Below, piece by piece: positions 42,864 to 54,025 of a stretch of DNA of 64,000 bases. The translations under genes were made by a program, and so were the position numbers. Numbering within the stretch: position 1 is the first letter of the stretch; every line of letters starts with the position of its first letter. Below the pieces are notes generated by a model. That model was not told the DNA's origin and did not search any database. It saw only the letters and a program-made list of their open reading frames with translations. The stretch lies in assembly GCF_040546765.1 (NCBI RefSeq), contig NZ_JBEPOK010000002.1:1-64000 (forward strand), read 5' to 3'. This DNA is from Arthrobacter sp. OAP107. Its GTDB lineage: Bacteria > Actinomycetota > Actinomycetes > Actinomycetales > Micrococcaceae.

Positions 42864-42903
42864 ACGCTGTGGTCCTGAATGGCGTTCAGGACCACAGCGT
42901 TTT
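42864..42903 (+). terminator. Strong intrinsic terminator after the kinase-PAS operon
   Basis: A perfect stem CGCTGTGGTCCTGAA (42865-42879) pairs with 42885-42899 around TGGCG, plus an outer A-T pair, followed by TTTT. It lies 11 bases after the PAS gene stop. Confidence 0.9.
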
Positions 42904-43031
42904 GCGAGGCGACCGCGTCATGTGAAACGTACATCCGGGGATGGCAGGGACCGCAATCTCTGCTGACACGAACGGGGAGCGTCATTTGTGGCATGCAACA
43001 TTTTTCGTCCGTTTCCCCGAGCGCCTTGCGC

Positions 43032-43163
43032 TCAGGTGGCCTTCCGAGTGAGCGGGTATGGTTTCAGCAGCCTGCCCGGGCCTACCATGCGCACGCACTG
43101 CTCTTTGGCCTGCGCGTGCAACCGTTCCGCAAGCTCCTTCTGATCGACAAATTTCTCAGTCAC
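43032..43163 (-). pseudogene. IS256-family transposase, N-terminal fragment
   Basis: About 43 codons on the minus strand: VTEKFVDQKELAERLHAQAK followed by EQCVRMVGPGRLLKPY. This matches the usual opening of IS256 transposases (MTEK...LLAQAKEQGVELVGPNGLL). The frame ends after a few more residues and nothing downstream belongs to the gene. Confidence 0.6.
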
Positions 43164-44237
43164 GGGATCGATCAGCACCGAAGGCGCCGAGGGCTTCGGT
43201 GACGAAGGCCTCGAAATCCCGGGCGGCCAAGCCATGTTGGAGAAGATGGCCTGGCCTGAGGCGGTACTTGGCGTGGAAGGAGCACCCGGGTGACTTCGCG
43301 TTCGCGAAGATTCGGATATGCCACTCCCGGGCATGCCGTCAGGGCCGCGAGCAGGTACAGGTGCAATCTCCAAAGGGACCAGGAATGAGCGGCCGCAGTA
43401 GCCGTACCGGCATCACTGGCGAGGGCGGAGCTTTTCGCCGTTGATCTCCAGCCGGCTATGGGTGCGGTGCACGAAGCGCTAAGGGCGGGCGGCAATCGAC
43501 GAACCGGCGCCGCGGGTGCGCTCGTTGCATCCCCTCCTGGTGCGGGAGCCCGGGCAGCATCCCGGTCAGGAACTTTGACGAAGCGGGTCCACCAGGTTTC
43601 CGAGGACGACGCGTGGAGCAGGTCTCGGCAGTGACCCGACAGAGGAAGCTCGGTCGTCAAGACAACCTGAGGTTTGCTCAGGAAGATTCTGATGTTCATA
43701 CCTTTGCTTCAACGCCCTGCACCTTAATTAGCAGGCCTGGGGGAGGCAGGGGCGTGTTTTCGTCGTCAAGGCAGTTTCGACTTCATTCGTAGACGACCCC
43801 GTTCTAAGCGACAGGCCAGGCGACGAGTGTCCGGAATGGCGGAAGATCTGTCAGGCGATGAAGCGCTTGATGCATTGGACAATTTCCCAGTGTCCTGCCT
43901 TGGCGCGGTGCGCCGCTCGATGTAGGCGCAGGTGTGAGGGTCGGTGAGAGAACATATGCGGGCGCCGATTTCCAGCGCGAGGTTGAGTTGTGAGTTGACG
44001 GCGCCCTACCGGATTCAGGCTAGTCAGGCCCCCGGAAACTATCGGCTTTACGGCCCTGACCGCATCCCCGTAGAAGCTGCGGCTCCCGCCCAGCCTCATC
44101 GATAACTAGCCCGTATGCCGTCGATGCTCAAGTATCCGACTCAACGTCGACTGCCGAACCTGCGGAACAGAGGACGAACTGTCGGTGACGGTCGAAAACC
44201 GAGCCACCCGTTCCAAACGATTGGGTGGGTGATCACA
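43164..44237. other. Degraded stretch without an assignable gene
   Basis: About 1 kb. Several long frames exist because of high GC, but none is supported. A minus-strand piece near 43290-43370 (LYLLAALTACPGVAYPNLRE) has some protein-like character but I cannot place it in a family. Probably multiply rearranged DNA between IS fragments. Confidence 0.4.
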
Positions 44238-45250
44238 GTGGAGGCTAGGGCGCTTATTCGGCGGTTGCATCTTGCCAAGGGTGAGTCGATGAGGTCGATA
44301 GCGGCACGGCTGGGATTTCCGGAACACGGTCACGGAAGCGGTCAGCGCTGAGAGTCCGCCGACGTACGTACGGGCGCTTCGGGACTCGGGGATCAAAGCG
44401 GTCGAGCCGGCCATACGGGCGCTGCTGACGGAGAACCCGCGAATGCCCACCACGGTGCTCGCGGAGCGCGTGGGCTGGGCCGGGTCGCCGGCCTAGGGAA
44501 AACGTGGCCAGGATCCGGCCGGAGTATGCACCAGCGGATCCCGCGGACCGGATCAGTTACGAACCCGGCGACCAGGCCCAGTGCGACCTGTGGTTCCCGG
44601 AGGTGCGGATCCCCGTCGGGGCCGGAAACTCAAGGATCCTACCGGTGCTGGTCATGGTGTCCTCGCATTCGCGGTTCATCATGGCGCGGATGATGCCGTC
44701 CCGCATGACCGGCGGGGATCTGCTGGCCGTCATGTGGGAACTCCTCGGTGGTTTGGGGGCCGTTCCGAGGCGGCTGATCCGGGACAACGAAACCGGCAGG
44801 GGGCGCCGGAACAGCTTCGCCGCCGGGGTTCCAGCGTTCGCCGGCGTGCTCGCGACCAGGATCGTGCACGCGAAGCCCTACGACCCGGAGAGCAAAGGAG
44901 TCGTGGAAAGGACGAACCAATTCCTGGAAACCTCGTTCCTGCCCGGACGGTCCTTCGCTTCGCCGGAGGACTTCTACGCCCAACTCGCGCAGTGGCTGCC
45001 CAAAGCCAACACCCGGATGGTTTGCCGGATTGGTCCCGGCCCACGGGAGCTGCTCCCTCAGGACAAGGCGGGATGCTGGGACTGCCGCCGCTTCCGCCGG
45101 TGACAGGGTTCGCCGCGAGGGTCAGGCTCCCACGGGATTACTACGTCCGGATGGGATCCAACGACTACTCCGTCTACCCCCAGGCCATCGGCAGGTTCGT
45201 CGATGTCACCGCAGACCTGGACACTGTCCGCATCAGCCTGGGTACCGGGG
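44238..45250 (+). pseudogene. IS21-family IstA transposase, frameshifted
   Basis: Frames join to an IstA: VEARALIRRLHLAKGESMRS (HTH start), then after a shift AIRALLTENPRMPTTVLAER, then from about 44504 ARIRPEYAPADPADRISYEP. The DDE residues are visible: Asp in AQCDLWFPEV, Asp in LIRDNETGRG and Glu in DPESKGVVERTNQFLE. The C-terminal VRLPRDYYVRMGSNDYSVYP is in another frame, and the tail is lost near 45250. No istB follows. Confidence 0.85.
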
Positions 45251-45720
45251 CGATGATGGATTCCGCCATGTCACGGACGCGGGCACAGACTTTGATGAGT
45301 TCGGGTGGCACCTCGTAAACAGTGTTGAGGTCGTATTGCACGCAGGGACTGTTCCCGATGTTTTGCGGAGTGTCGTGGGCCGTGTAAAGGCTTTGGCGGG
45401 AACCTCCTACTATTCGGGGGTGATAGCACTGGGTCGCCGAGGACGGCTACTACGGCATGGTCCTCGCACGATGCAGCAACGCTCGGAGAGCGTATAAGCC
45501 CGTTCAACGTTGGTGTCACTTCATCGACTCCCCGAGGTGCAGGATGCCGTCCAGATTCCCAGAGCGGGAAGTCCCAGAGAGGAAGTCGGGCCCTGGGCAC
45601 AACTTTCCTGAACATTACCGGAACAGACCGCCGCCGGGCCGGCTCTCCTCGGCTTTCGAAGGCGCATGTTGCGAAGCGTGGTGTCAGCCCGGCGGACCGG
45701 ATCTGATGTGCGACCAGAAC
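45251..45720. other. Gap between the IstA remnant and aceB
   Basis: A plus-strand frame reads DFDEFGWHLVNSVEVVLHAG followed by TVPDVLRSVVGRVKA, which looks like a real protein fragment, but no family was recognised and the frame has no clean start or end. It is probably a truncated gene. Confidence 0.35.
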
Positions 45721-47373
<1,653 letters not shown>

Positions 47374-47404
47374 TTCAATTGCTCCTAATACAGGCCCAAC
47401 TGGG

Positions 47405-47448
47405 AGCAGTAAGTGTCGTTTTGAGTCTCCAAAACGACACTTACTGCT
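47405..47448. repeat. Long perfect palindrome between aceA and aceB
   Basis: Stem of 19 bp (47405-47423 with 47430-47448) and a 6-nt loop agtctc. Its core GTAAGTGTCGTTTTG is AT-rich compared with its surroundings. It could be an attenuator that lowers aceB relative to aceA, a 3' stabiliser, or a dispersed REP-like element. Confidence 0.7.
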
Positions 47449-47467
47449 ACTTACATGGGCAAAAGCG

Positions 47468-48784
47468 TTAGTGGAACTGGCCTTCTTCTGTGGATCCCAC
47501 GAGAGCCAGGGTGGATGCGTTCGGGTTGAGCGCAGTGGAGATGTCGTCGAAATAGCCGGTGCCGACTTCGCGCTGGTGCTTGGTTGCGGTGTAGCCGCGG
47601 GACTCGGAGGCGAATTCCTTTTCCTGGAGTTCGACGTAGGCGCTCATGCCTTCGCGGGCGTAACCGTGGGCGAGGTCGAACATCGAGTAGTTCAGGGCGT
47701 GGAATCCGGCCAGGGTGATGAACTGGAACGTGAAGCCCATGGCACCGAGTTCGCGCTGGAACTTGGCGATGGTGGCGTCGTCCAGGTGCTTGCGCCAGTT
47801 GAACGACGGCGAGCAGTTGTAGGAGAGCATCTGGTCCGGGAAGTCGGCCTTGACGGCTTCGGCGAACTTGCGGGCCAGCTCCAGGTCCGGGGTGCCGGTC
47901 TCCATCCAGATCAGGTCCGAGTACGGCGCGTAGGCCTTGGCGCGGGCGATGCAGGGTTCGATGCCGTTGCGGACCTTGTAGAAGCCTTCCGGAGTGCGTT
48001 CGCCGGTGATGAACTCCTGGTCCCGCTCGTCCACGTCCGAGGTGATCAGGGTTGCTGCCTCGGCGTCGGTGCGGGCGATGACGACGGAGGGGGTGCCGGC
48101 GACGTCGGCGGCGAGGCGGGCCGCGTTCAGGGTGCGGACGTGCTGCTGGGTGGGGATGAGGACCTTGCCGCCGAGGTGGCCGCACTTCTTCTCCGAAGCG
48201 AGCTGGTCCTCCCAGTGAACACCTGAGGCGCCGGCCTGGATCATGGACTTCATCAGCTCGTAGGCGTTCAGCGGTCCGCCGAAGCCGGCTTCTGCGTCGG
48301 CGACGATCGGGACCAGCCAGTCCTCAACGGTCTGGATGCCCTCGGAGAACTCGATCTGGTCGGCGCGGAGGAGGGCGTTGTTGATGCGGCGGACCACGGT
48401 GGGAACGGAGTTGGCCGGGTAGAGGGACTGGTCCGGGTAGGTGTGGCCGGAGTTGTTGGCGTCGGCGGCGACCTGCCAGCCGGAGAGGTATATGGCGCGC
48501 AGGCCCGCCTTGACCTGCTGCACGGCCTGGTTGCCGGTCAGGGCACCAAGTGCGTTGGTGTAGCCGCCGGTCTTGTGCTCCTCGGTGAGCTGCTTCCACA
48601 GCTTCTCGGAGCCGCGCTTGGCAAGGGTGTGCTCTTCGGAGACCCGGCCACGGAGACGGACGACGTCGGCGGCTGAGTAGTCCCGGGTCACACCTTCCCA
48701 ACGCGGGTTGGCAGCCCACTCAACTGCCAGAGCGGCGGCCTGCTGCTCGGGCGTCTGCTGGTTGGGCTCAAATGCTGCAGTCAT
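47468..48784 (-). CDS. aceA: Isocitrate lyase
   Basis: 438 residues, the short bacterial form. The catalytic Cys201 is in SEKKCGHLGGKVL. VADAEAGFGGPLNAYELMKS is followed by MIQAGASGVHWEDQ and later LSYNCSPSFNWRK, the family signatures. It splits isocitrate to glyoxylate and succinate. It is first in the aceA-aceB pair and cytoplasmic. The upstream 200 bases carry no obvious operator. It appears intact, unlike the neighbouring prp genes. Confidence 0.96.
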   Translation of the reverse strand: MTAAFEPNQQTPEQQAAALAVEWAANPRWEGVTRDYSAADVVRLRGRVSEEHTLAKRGSEKLWKQLTEEHKTGGYTNALGALTGNQAVQQVKAGLRAIYLSGWQVAADANNSGHTYPDQSLYPANSVPTVVRRINNALLRADQIEFSEGIQTVEDWLVPIVADAEAGFGGPLNAYELMKSMIQAGASGVHWEDQLASEKKCGHLGGKVLIPTQQHVRTLNAARLAADVAGTPSVVIARTDAEAATLITSDVDERDQEFITGERTPEGFYKVRNGIEPCIARAKAYAPYSDLIWMETGTPDLELARKFAEAVKADFPDQMLSYNCSPSFNWRKHLDDATIAKFQRELGAMGFTFQFITLAGFHALNYSMFDLAHGYAREGMSAYVELQEKEFASESRGYTATKHQREVGTGYFDDISTALNPNASTLALVGSTEEGQFH

Positions 48785-49026
48785 CTTTGTCTCCTTCTTA
48801 GCACCCGGGCCGTTCCGGGGTTCTGGTTCCGGTGCTGGACTTCCCAGCGCCGTCTTGGCTCGGACAGGTCTTCTTTACTGGGCGCCTGCATTTACAAGCC
48901 GCTGGTCCTTCGCTTGGCCGATTTTCCGTTTTGGAGGAGCTCACAGATGCGGTACGTACGTAACCCGTAGCTTCTGTATCTCTCAGTCGCTTGTCGCTTC
49001 AAGGATTGATCAAGGAAGCGGAGGAT

Positions 49027-49191
49027 TCACTGGCCTCGGCGGGCATTTTGGCGGTCCCCGATGCTCTTCGGCGAGCAAACGAAGAACTGTGGTTGTTCGA
49101 CCAGTGCAAACGGAACGACGAGCCACCGGCCGCCGTAAAACTCGACATACGCGTCCGGAGGACACTTGGTGTAAGCCTCTTCCCGAGTCAT
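49027..49191 (-). CDS. Small unknown ORF downstream of a GGTTG motif
   Basis: 54 residues on the minus strand (MTREEAYTKCPPDAYVEFYG, then GRWLVVPFALVEQPQFFV). GAGGG lies before the ATG, and the GGTTG/GGTCG repeat at 49225-49245 is about 40 bases upstream. The composition looks protein-like but no family is recognised. It may be the surviving N-terminus of a deleted gene. Confidence 0.35.
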   Translation of the reverse strand: MTREEAYTKCPPDAYVEFYGGRWLVVPFALVEQPQFFVCSPKSIGDRQNARRGQ

Positions 49192-49224
49192 GATTTTCCC
49201 TCTCGAATGGTCGAAATAAGGAGC

Positions 49225-49245
49225 AAATGGTCGTAAACGGTTGTA
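49225..49245. promoter_or_regulatory. GGTCG/GGTTG repeat motif
   Basis: AAATGGTCGTAAACGGTTG then ta closely resembles the site before the BMC operon (AAACGGTTGTAAACGGTTG), with the same 10-base period. Confidence 0.45.
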
Positions 49246-49380
49246 GTAAAGGTAGCTCGCTCCCTGCCCGGCGTCAAGGGTCTCAGTGGGCGCGGAGCGG
49301 CATGCTCTGGAAAACTGGGAAGCGAGGCCTACGGGAGCTCGACACCGCAGGGGGCACTTTAGGTTGGATCCTCGATAGCG

Positions 49381-49407
49381 TATTGGTTTGTCTTATGGTT
49401 GGTCTTG
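49381..49407 (+). promoter_or_regulatory. GGTTTG/GGTTG repeat upstream of the kinase remnant
   Basis: TATTGGTTTGTCTTATGGTT then ggtcttg. It lies 123 bases before the remnant ATG, matching the kinase promoter at 41104 in sequence and distance. Confidence 0.55.
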
Positions 49408-49506
49408 GTGTACAAATGTTGTGACGCACGCCACGTACGGTTCGCGCGCAGGGTTGCCCACAGGTGGGTGCGAGACCACGCTGCATTCCAGAGAGGAGAA
49501 CAAGCA

Positions 49507-49700
49507 ATGTCGGAACCAGCCGTAAATTATGAACACCTCTGCCATGCGGGTCCTCCCGCGTATGGACTCGTTGGAAGCTGCAGTGGGCCTGCTGAGCGTC
49601 TTCGAGAACGGTGTTTTCTTGGTCGAAACAAGTCGTTGGAAAGGCCAGCCGCCTCGGGATTCTTCTCCGATCATTGCTCACTGAGGACAAGAGGAGTCTC
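49507..49700 (+). pseudogene. Amino-alcohol kinase, N-terminal remnant
   Basis: Starts MSEPAVNYEHLCHAGPPAYG, comparable to MSGTATDYEPFARAALPRYG of the intact kinase at 41225. After a frameshift near 49585 the other frame reads LLSVFENGVFLVETSRW, comparable to LLSFSENATYLAEL. The homology fades beyond about 49700 and the catalytic loop is absent. Promoter motif and leader are conserved, so this was once a second kinase gene. Confidence 0.6.
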
Positions 49701-49861
49701 CCTGATACGGCCCTGGCGGATGGATCAGCGCAAATGGTCGCAGAAGCAACGGAACGCCTGACTGCGCAGCAGGAACACCAAGTTCTCGGGCCGATGGCGG
49801 CCGGTGCCCTCAGCCTTGGCCCAGCCTACGTCCCCTGCACTGCAGACTTTCTCACGTCAAA

Positions 49862-50189
49862 GCTGTCAGAACCTCCGCCCAGAAGGAGCGACATGGTACG
49901 GAACACGATGTCCCCATATACAAGAGCCGGGGGAAACATCCCCCGCGAGCAGCAGCACGTCTCAATCGCCGTGGTGGCCCCGCTTTACGCCCGCCCGGTC
50001 ACTCCAGAGCAGTGCATAAACAAGTTCCGAATGCTGGTCGGCGGGCCGGTAGCGAAGGATGAAATTGCACCATTCCCCGCCGCCATCAGACGTCTCCCGG
50101 AACTGGCGGGAGGCGAGCTGAACCGGCACCGCGTCACCGTGGAGCCCAGTGTCACCCACCGTAATGCTGCACCCAAGGGGCTGTTCTGA
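49862..50189 (+). pseudogene. prpD: 2-methylcitrate dehydratase (MmgE/PrpD), C-terminal remnant
   Basis: The frame ending at 50189 reads APLYARPVTPEQCINKFRML, AAIRRLPELAGGELNRHRVT and finally AAPKGLF, the usual C-terminal end of actinobacterial PrpD. The ~350 upstream residues are missing, and the frame runs into unrelated sequence near the kinase remnant. The stop codon touches the prpB start (TGAATG), the normal prpDB junction. Confidence 0.6.
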
Positions 50190-51131
50190 ATGCTGTACTC
50201 CAAAACCACCCCGGAACAGAAGCGGCTGCGCTTTCGCGAACTGCTGGCTTCTGGCACCATCCAGCAGTTCCCCGGGGCGTTCAACCCGCTCTCCGCCCGG
50301 CTGATCCAAAAAAAGGGCTTCGCCGGTGTCTACATCTCCGGCGCCGTCCTGGCCAACGACCTCGGCCTGCCGGACATCGGTCTGACCACCCTCACTGAGG
50401 TGGCCACCCGGGCAGGGCAGATCGCGCGCATGACCGATCTGCCCTGCATCGTGGATGCAGACACCGGCTTCGGCGAACCCATGAACGTGGCCCGCAGCGT
50501 GCAGGAACTCGAAAACGCCGGGCTCGCCGGTTGCCACATCGAGGACCAATTCAACCCCAAGCGCTCCGGCCACCTCGACGGCAAAAACGTCGTGGACCTG
50601 GACACCGCCACCAAACGCATCCACGCCGCCGTGGATGCAAGGCGAGACCCGAATTTCCTCATCATCGCCCGCACCGACATCCGCGCCATGGAAGGACTCC
50701 GTGCCGCAAAGGACCGGGCCAAAGCCTTGGTCGAAGCCGGCGCCGATGCGATACTTCCGGAGGCGATGCGTGATTTGCAGGAGTTCCGTGCCATCCGCGA
50801 CGCCGTGGACGTGCCGATTCTTGCCAACATGACCGAATTCGGCAAGAGCGACCTCTTCACGGTGGACCAACTCCAACGTGTTGGCGTGAACATGGCGATT
50901 TATCCAGTGACTCTGCTCCGTAGTGCCATGGGGGCCACCGAAAGAATTCTGGACACGCTTAAGAGCCTGGGAACGCAGCAGGTACGCGTGCCTGAGATGC
51001 TCACACGGGCCCGCCTTTACGACCTCTTGGACTACGAGGCTTACAACAAATGCGACTCCGGAATCTTCAACTTCCAGAACCCCGGCGTCCACCGCTCCAA
51101 GAACTGCATTGAAGGAGCTCAACATGAGTGA
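50190..51131 (+). CDS. prpB: 2-methylisocitrate lyase with Cys-to-Ser change at the catalytic site
   Basis: 313 residues, full length for PrpB of the ICL/PEP-mutase fold. IVDADTGFGEPMNVARSVQE and NAGLAGCHIEDQF are intact. The catalytic motif, KRCGH in PrpB enzymes, reads KRSGH here, with Ser126 (tcc, 50565-50567) in place of the nucleophilic Cys. The enzyme normally splits methylisocitrate to pyruvate and succinate in propionate breakdown; this one may be weak or inactive. It sits between a prpD remnant and a broken prpC, so relaxed selection is likely. The stop overlaps the prpC start by 8 bases. Confidence 0.88.
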   Translation: MLYSKTTPEQKRLRFRELLASGTIQQFPGAFNPLSARLIQKKGFAGVYISGAVLANDLGLPDIGLTTLTEVATRAGQIARMTDLPCIVDADTGFGEPMNVARSVQELENAGLAGCHIEDQFNPKRSGHLDGKNVVDLDTATKRIHAAVDARRDPNFLIIARTDIRAMEGLRAAKDRAKALVEAGADAILPEAMRDLQEFRAIRDAVDVPILANMTEFGKSDLFTVDQLQRVGVNMAIYPVTLLRSAMGATERILDTLKSLGTQQVRVPEMLTRARLYDLLDYEAYNKCDSGIFNFQNPGVHRSKNCIEGAQHE

Positions 51132-52120
51132 CGCCGAGATCAAAAAGGGCCTCGCCGGCGTCGTAGTGGACGACACCGCCGTCTCTGTCAACGCGGAAAC
51201 CAATTCGCTGCTGTACCGCGGGTACCCGCTCCAAGAGCTCGCCGCCAAGTGCAGCTTTGAAGAAGACGCCTACCTCCTCTGGAACGGCGAACTGCCCACT
51301 CAGGATCAGCTTGCCCGTTTCACGGCCCGCGAAAGGGTCGGCCGCGCGCCCGACCCGGTCCTCAGAACCATCATGGACGTGTTGCCCACCGACGCCCATC
51401 CCATGGGCGTCTGCCGCACCGTGGCTTCCGTGCTCGGAGCGCGGCACCCTTGGGCTGAGGACTCCGCCCCCGGCCAACATGAACAAGGCCATCGATCTGT
51501 GGGGAGCGATGCCGGCAGCCATGGCGTACGATCAGCGCCACCGGCGCGGCCAGGACCCAGTGGAACCCCACGACGACCTCGGATATTCGGCCAACTCCCT
51601 GTGGATGACCTTCGGCGAAAATCCCGTGGAAGAGGTCGTCGAAGCTTCAACGCCTCCATGACTCTTACGCAGAGCACCGTTCAACGCCTCACCTTCCCCG
51701 CCCGGGTTGTGAGCTCAACCCTCTCGGACCTGCACTCGGCCGTGACAGCCGCCAGCGGAGCCCTCAAAGGTCCCCTGCAGGGCGGAGCCAATGAGGCTGT
51801 CATGCGCACGTTTGACGAGATCGGCATCCGCAGCGATGAATCGCTAAAAGAGGCGGCGGCAGGAGCCAAGGCCTGGATGGAAGACGCCTGGCGCAAAACG
51901 AAAAAAGTCATGGGTTTGGACACTGCGTCTACAAGCACGGTGACTCCCGTGTTCCTACAATGAAGGCCGCGATGGTCTCGAGTAGGCCATGGACGAGGCA
52001 AAGGCCATTAAGCCCAACCTCGACTACCCCGCCGCGCTCACCTCCCACCTCCTGGGCTTCGACGCCCCCACGTTCATGCCCATCGCTGAGCGCTTACATC
52101 GGCCCCGGGCAGTGCTCCCT
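51124..52120 (+). pseudogene. prpC: 2-methylcitrate synthase, multiply frameshifted
   Basis: The first ~115 codons are intact (GLAGVVVDDTAVSVNAETNS, then LLYRGYPLQELAAKC). The frame breaks near 51475. Later citrate-synthase blocks appear in other frames: LGYSANSLWMTFGENP; then SSTLSDLHSAVTAASGALKG and PLQGGANEAVMRTFDEIG; then after a stop near 51960 MDEAKAIKPNLDYPAALTSH. Blocks are also shortened, so it is inactive. Its ATG has a gaaggag site and overlaps prpB. Confidence 0.85.
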
Positions 52121-52267
52121 CAAACCGTAACTTCTTCAACTGCCCATCTCAGCGTGGGTGCCGGATGTCCGCCCGGTCATCAACTAATCACATCATCCAC
52201 ATGGCGGTTCACAGCCCGTCCGCACGACAGCTGTCCAAATCCCACTGCCTGTATTTAGGAGCAAACT

Positions 52268-52525
52268 ATGGACCTTCACCTACAGCCACAATGGCAACGT
52301 GCACTCGGGCAGCGTGTGGAGATTTGGAGAGGCTGGGAACTGATCCGGGAAGGAATGGTGGAGGCTGTAACGCCGGACGATTCAATTCTGTGGATTTCAG
52401 CGGAAGGGCCCTACTTGAGGCAGATGATTTTCCGTGACGACGGATACCAAGTTTTCGCGCCTTTCCTGCCTGCGTTTACGGCCGCAAGCGACCCCCGGAA
52501 TTCTTCGGGCGAGGTCCACCCGTAA
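52268..52525 (+). CDS. Small unknown protein (paralogue C)
   Basis: 85 residues with an aggag site before ATG 52268. The segment GQRVEIWRGWELIREGMVEA then VTPDDSILWISAEGPYLRQM aligns with the proteins at 884-1192 and 19074-19369. All three are short, acidic-to-neutral and predicted to be beta-rich. It is the only one of the three that appears complete. It lies behind the broken prpC and before a BMC-T remnant. Function unknown. Confidence 0.65.
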   Translation: MDLHLQPQWQRALGQRVEIWRGWELIREGMVEAVTPDDSILWISAEGPYLRQMIFRDDGYQVFAPFLPAFTAASDPRNSSGEVHP

Positions 52526-52554
52526 GCCGAGGTCCCGCTCAAACGTTCCTGCAA

Positions 52555-52800
52555 CGCAAAGCGTGCATACGAGACCCGCGGGACATCCATCCCAGGCGAG
52601 CTGGTGGCCATCGTGGACGTCACCAACGGCACTCGTCCTGAGACACACGCTATCGCCGGCGGACGCGGCCGGGTGTGATCGGCATCAACGACAGACGATC
52701 GGTTCCGCTGGGGCGGCTTTGTTCATCGTTGGTGACCTTGCCGGTGTGACCAACCCACGAGACGAGATCACCCACGTACTGAACGATGTTGTCGGGGCGC
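52555..52800 (+). pseudogene. BMC-T shell protein, C-terminal remnant
   Basis: The clear part is GSAGAALFIVGDLAGVTNPR followed by DEITHVLNDVVG, against GAAGRLFISGDL and DEITRVLNDVIGR of BMC-T2 at 36948. Just upstream, in another frame, RGTSIPGELVAIVDVTNGTR may match the LLPGSALLVYEM region. The rest of the gene is gone. It shows that a second BMC locus once existed here. Confidence 0.6.
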
Positions 52801-53079
52801 GAAGTCCGGTGGCATGGGAGAACCTGGATCAGCGGGATAATCTTGCGGACCTTGACTGGGAGCCGCAGTCTGGCGCGGCGCGCATAACCAGGGCTGGGTC
52901 GTTTTCCTGGCCAGGCTGGCCGAATTCCGCGGCCGGGGCATCCTTGTGGTTCACCCTCCTGCTGTCGCCGGCTTCTTATCAGTGATAACTGACAATCTCG
53001 GCGCCCTCTTCCCAGCAGTTATCACCAGAGACACCGGAAGGCTTTCCCGCCGGAACCATCGAACCCATATATTGTCTTA

Positions 53080-54000
53080 CCCAAGCCCTTGACCCAGATC
53101 CGGCCTCTGTCCTAAAGGCACTCCAGGCCCGAAGGCCTCGGCTACCGGGATCCGCGCGTAAAATCGTCCAGGCAGAGGAGCTCCCGGTGACAAACGGATA
53201 CTGGGAGCGGGCAGAATACGCTGCACTTGCTCAAGCGCGTGGGCGAACTTGAGTGGCTTCGTGACGGCATAGCGGTGGAAGGTTTTGCCCTGATGTCCAA
53301 GATGGCCGCTGGCCTAGTAGTGACATGGAAATCAGCCGCGGTGACGGTTCCCTAGCCACCGTAGTTGAGGTGCAGGTCCATAGGCGCCGTAGTTGAGGCG
53401 CAGGGCGGCCTGGCCCTGCGCTCCACCGCCATGTGTGGGTCGGATGAGCAGAACAACGCTGGTTGACGGCACTATCCCGGGGCGATGACTGCGGGGCCTT
53501 CGCACTTACCGAACCCAACCCACCCACGGGCCCGACTTTGTCGACTTGGAAACAACGGCCGTGCCCACTTCCGGGCGCTAAATTGGTGGCATCACCGTGG
53601 TCTGCGCATGCTGAAGATGGCGGTCCACGGCTAACTGGTCCCCAGGATTTTCGGAGTTATACGGCAAGTGTGTTTGAGGGCAAGATGTGCCTGCGCCCAA
53701 CCTGGCAGGCTCACACCCAGCTGGAGAACCAACTTGCCGGCGCCAATTCCTTCAAGGACACCGCCCGTATGCTTTTCGCCACTAGCTTTGGGGTTACCTG
53801 GTCGGTCGGCCGTTGGGCACGCCACCGCATGATATGAAGCGGCCGTGCACTTCGCCGCCCAGCGGCAACAGTTCGGCCGGGCCCCTGGTGCGGCCGGATT
53901 CTACTCATCCACGGCTCAACGCACCGCCGCTTGCCATGCCCCGTTTTGTCACACGAAGACGGTGCTTCGGCGACGCAGTGAAGGGGACCCGCTTCGTCTG
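53080..54000 (+). pseudogene. Acyl-CoA dehydrogenase (glutaryl-CoA-dehydrogenase-like), degraded
   Basis: Pieces in changing frames follow the family order: ELPVTNGYWERAEY; LRDGIAVEGFALMSKMAAGL; MEISRGDGSLATVV; ALSRGDDCGAFALTEPN (FAD region); LAGANSFKDTARMLFATSFG followed by VTWS; then FAAQRQQFGR near 53850. Several shifts, stops and a loss of the middle make it non-functional. Confidence 0.7.
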
Positions 54001-54025
54001 CCCGGGTCCCCTGCACTCGAACACG

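Noticed and set aside
43172..43699. Minus-strand frame with a protein-like piece near 43290-43370
   Set aside because: I could not place it in a family and the frames change; left as degraded sequence.
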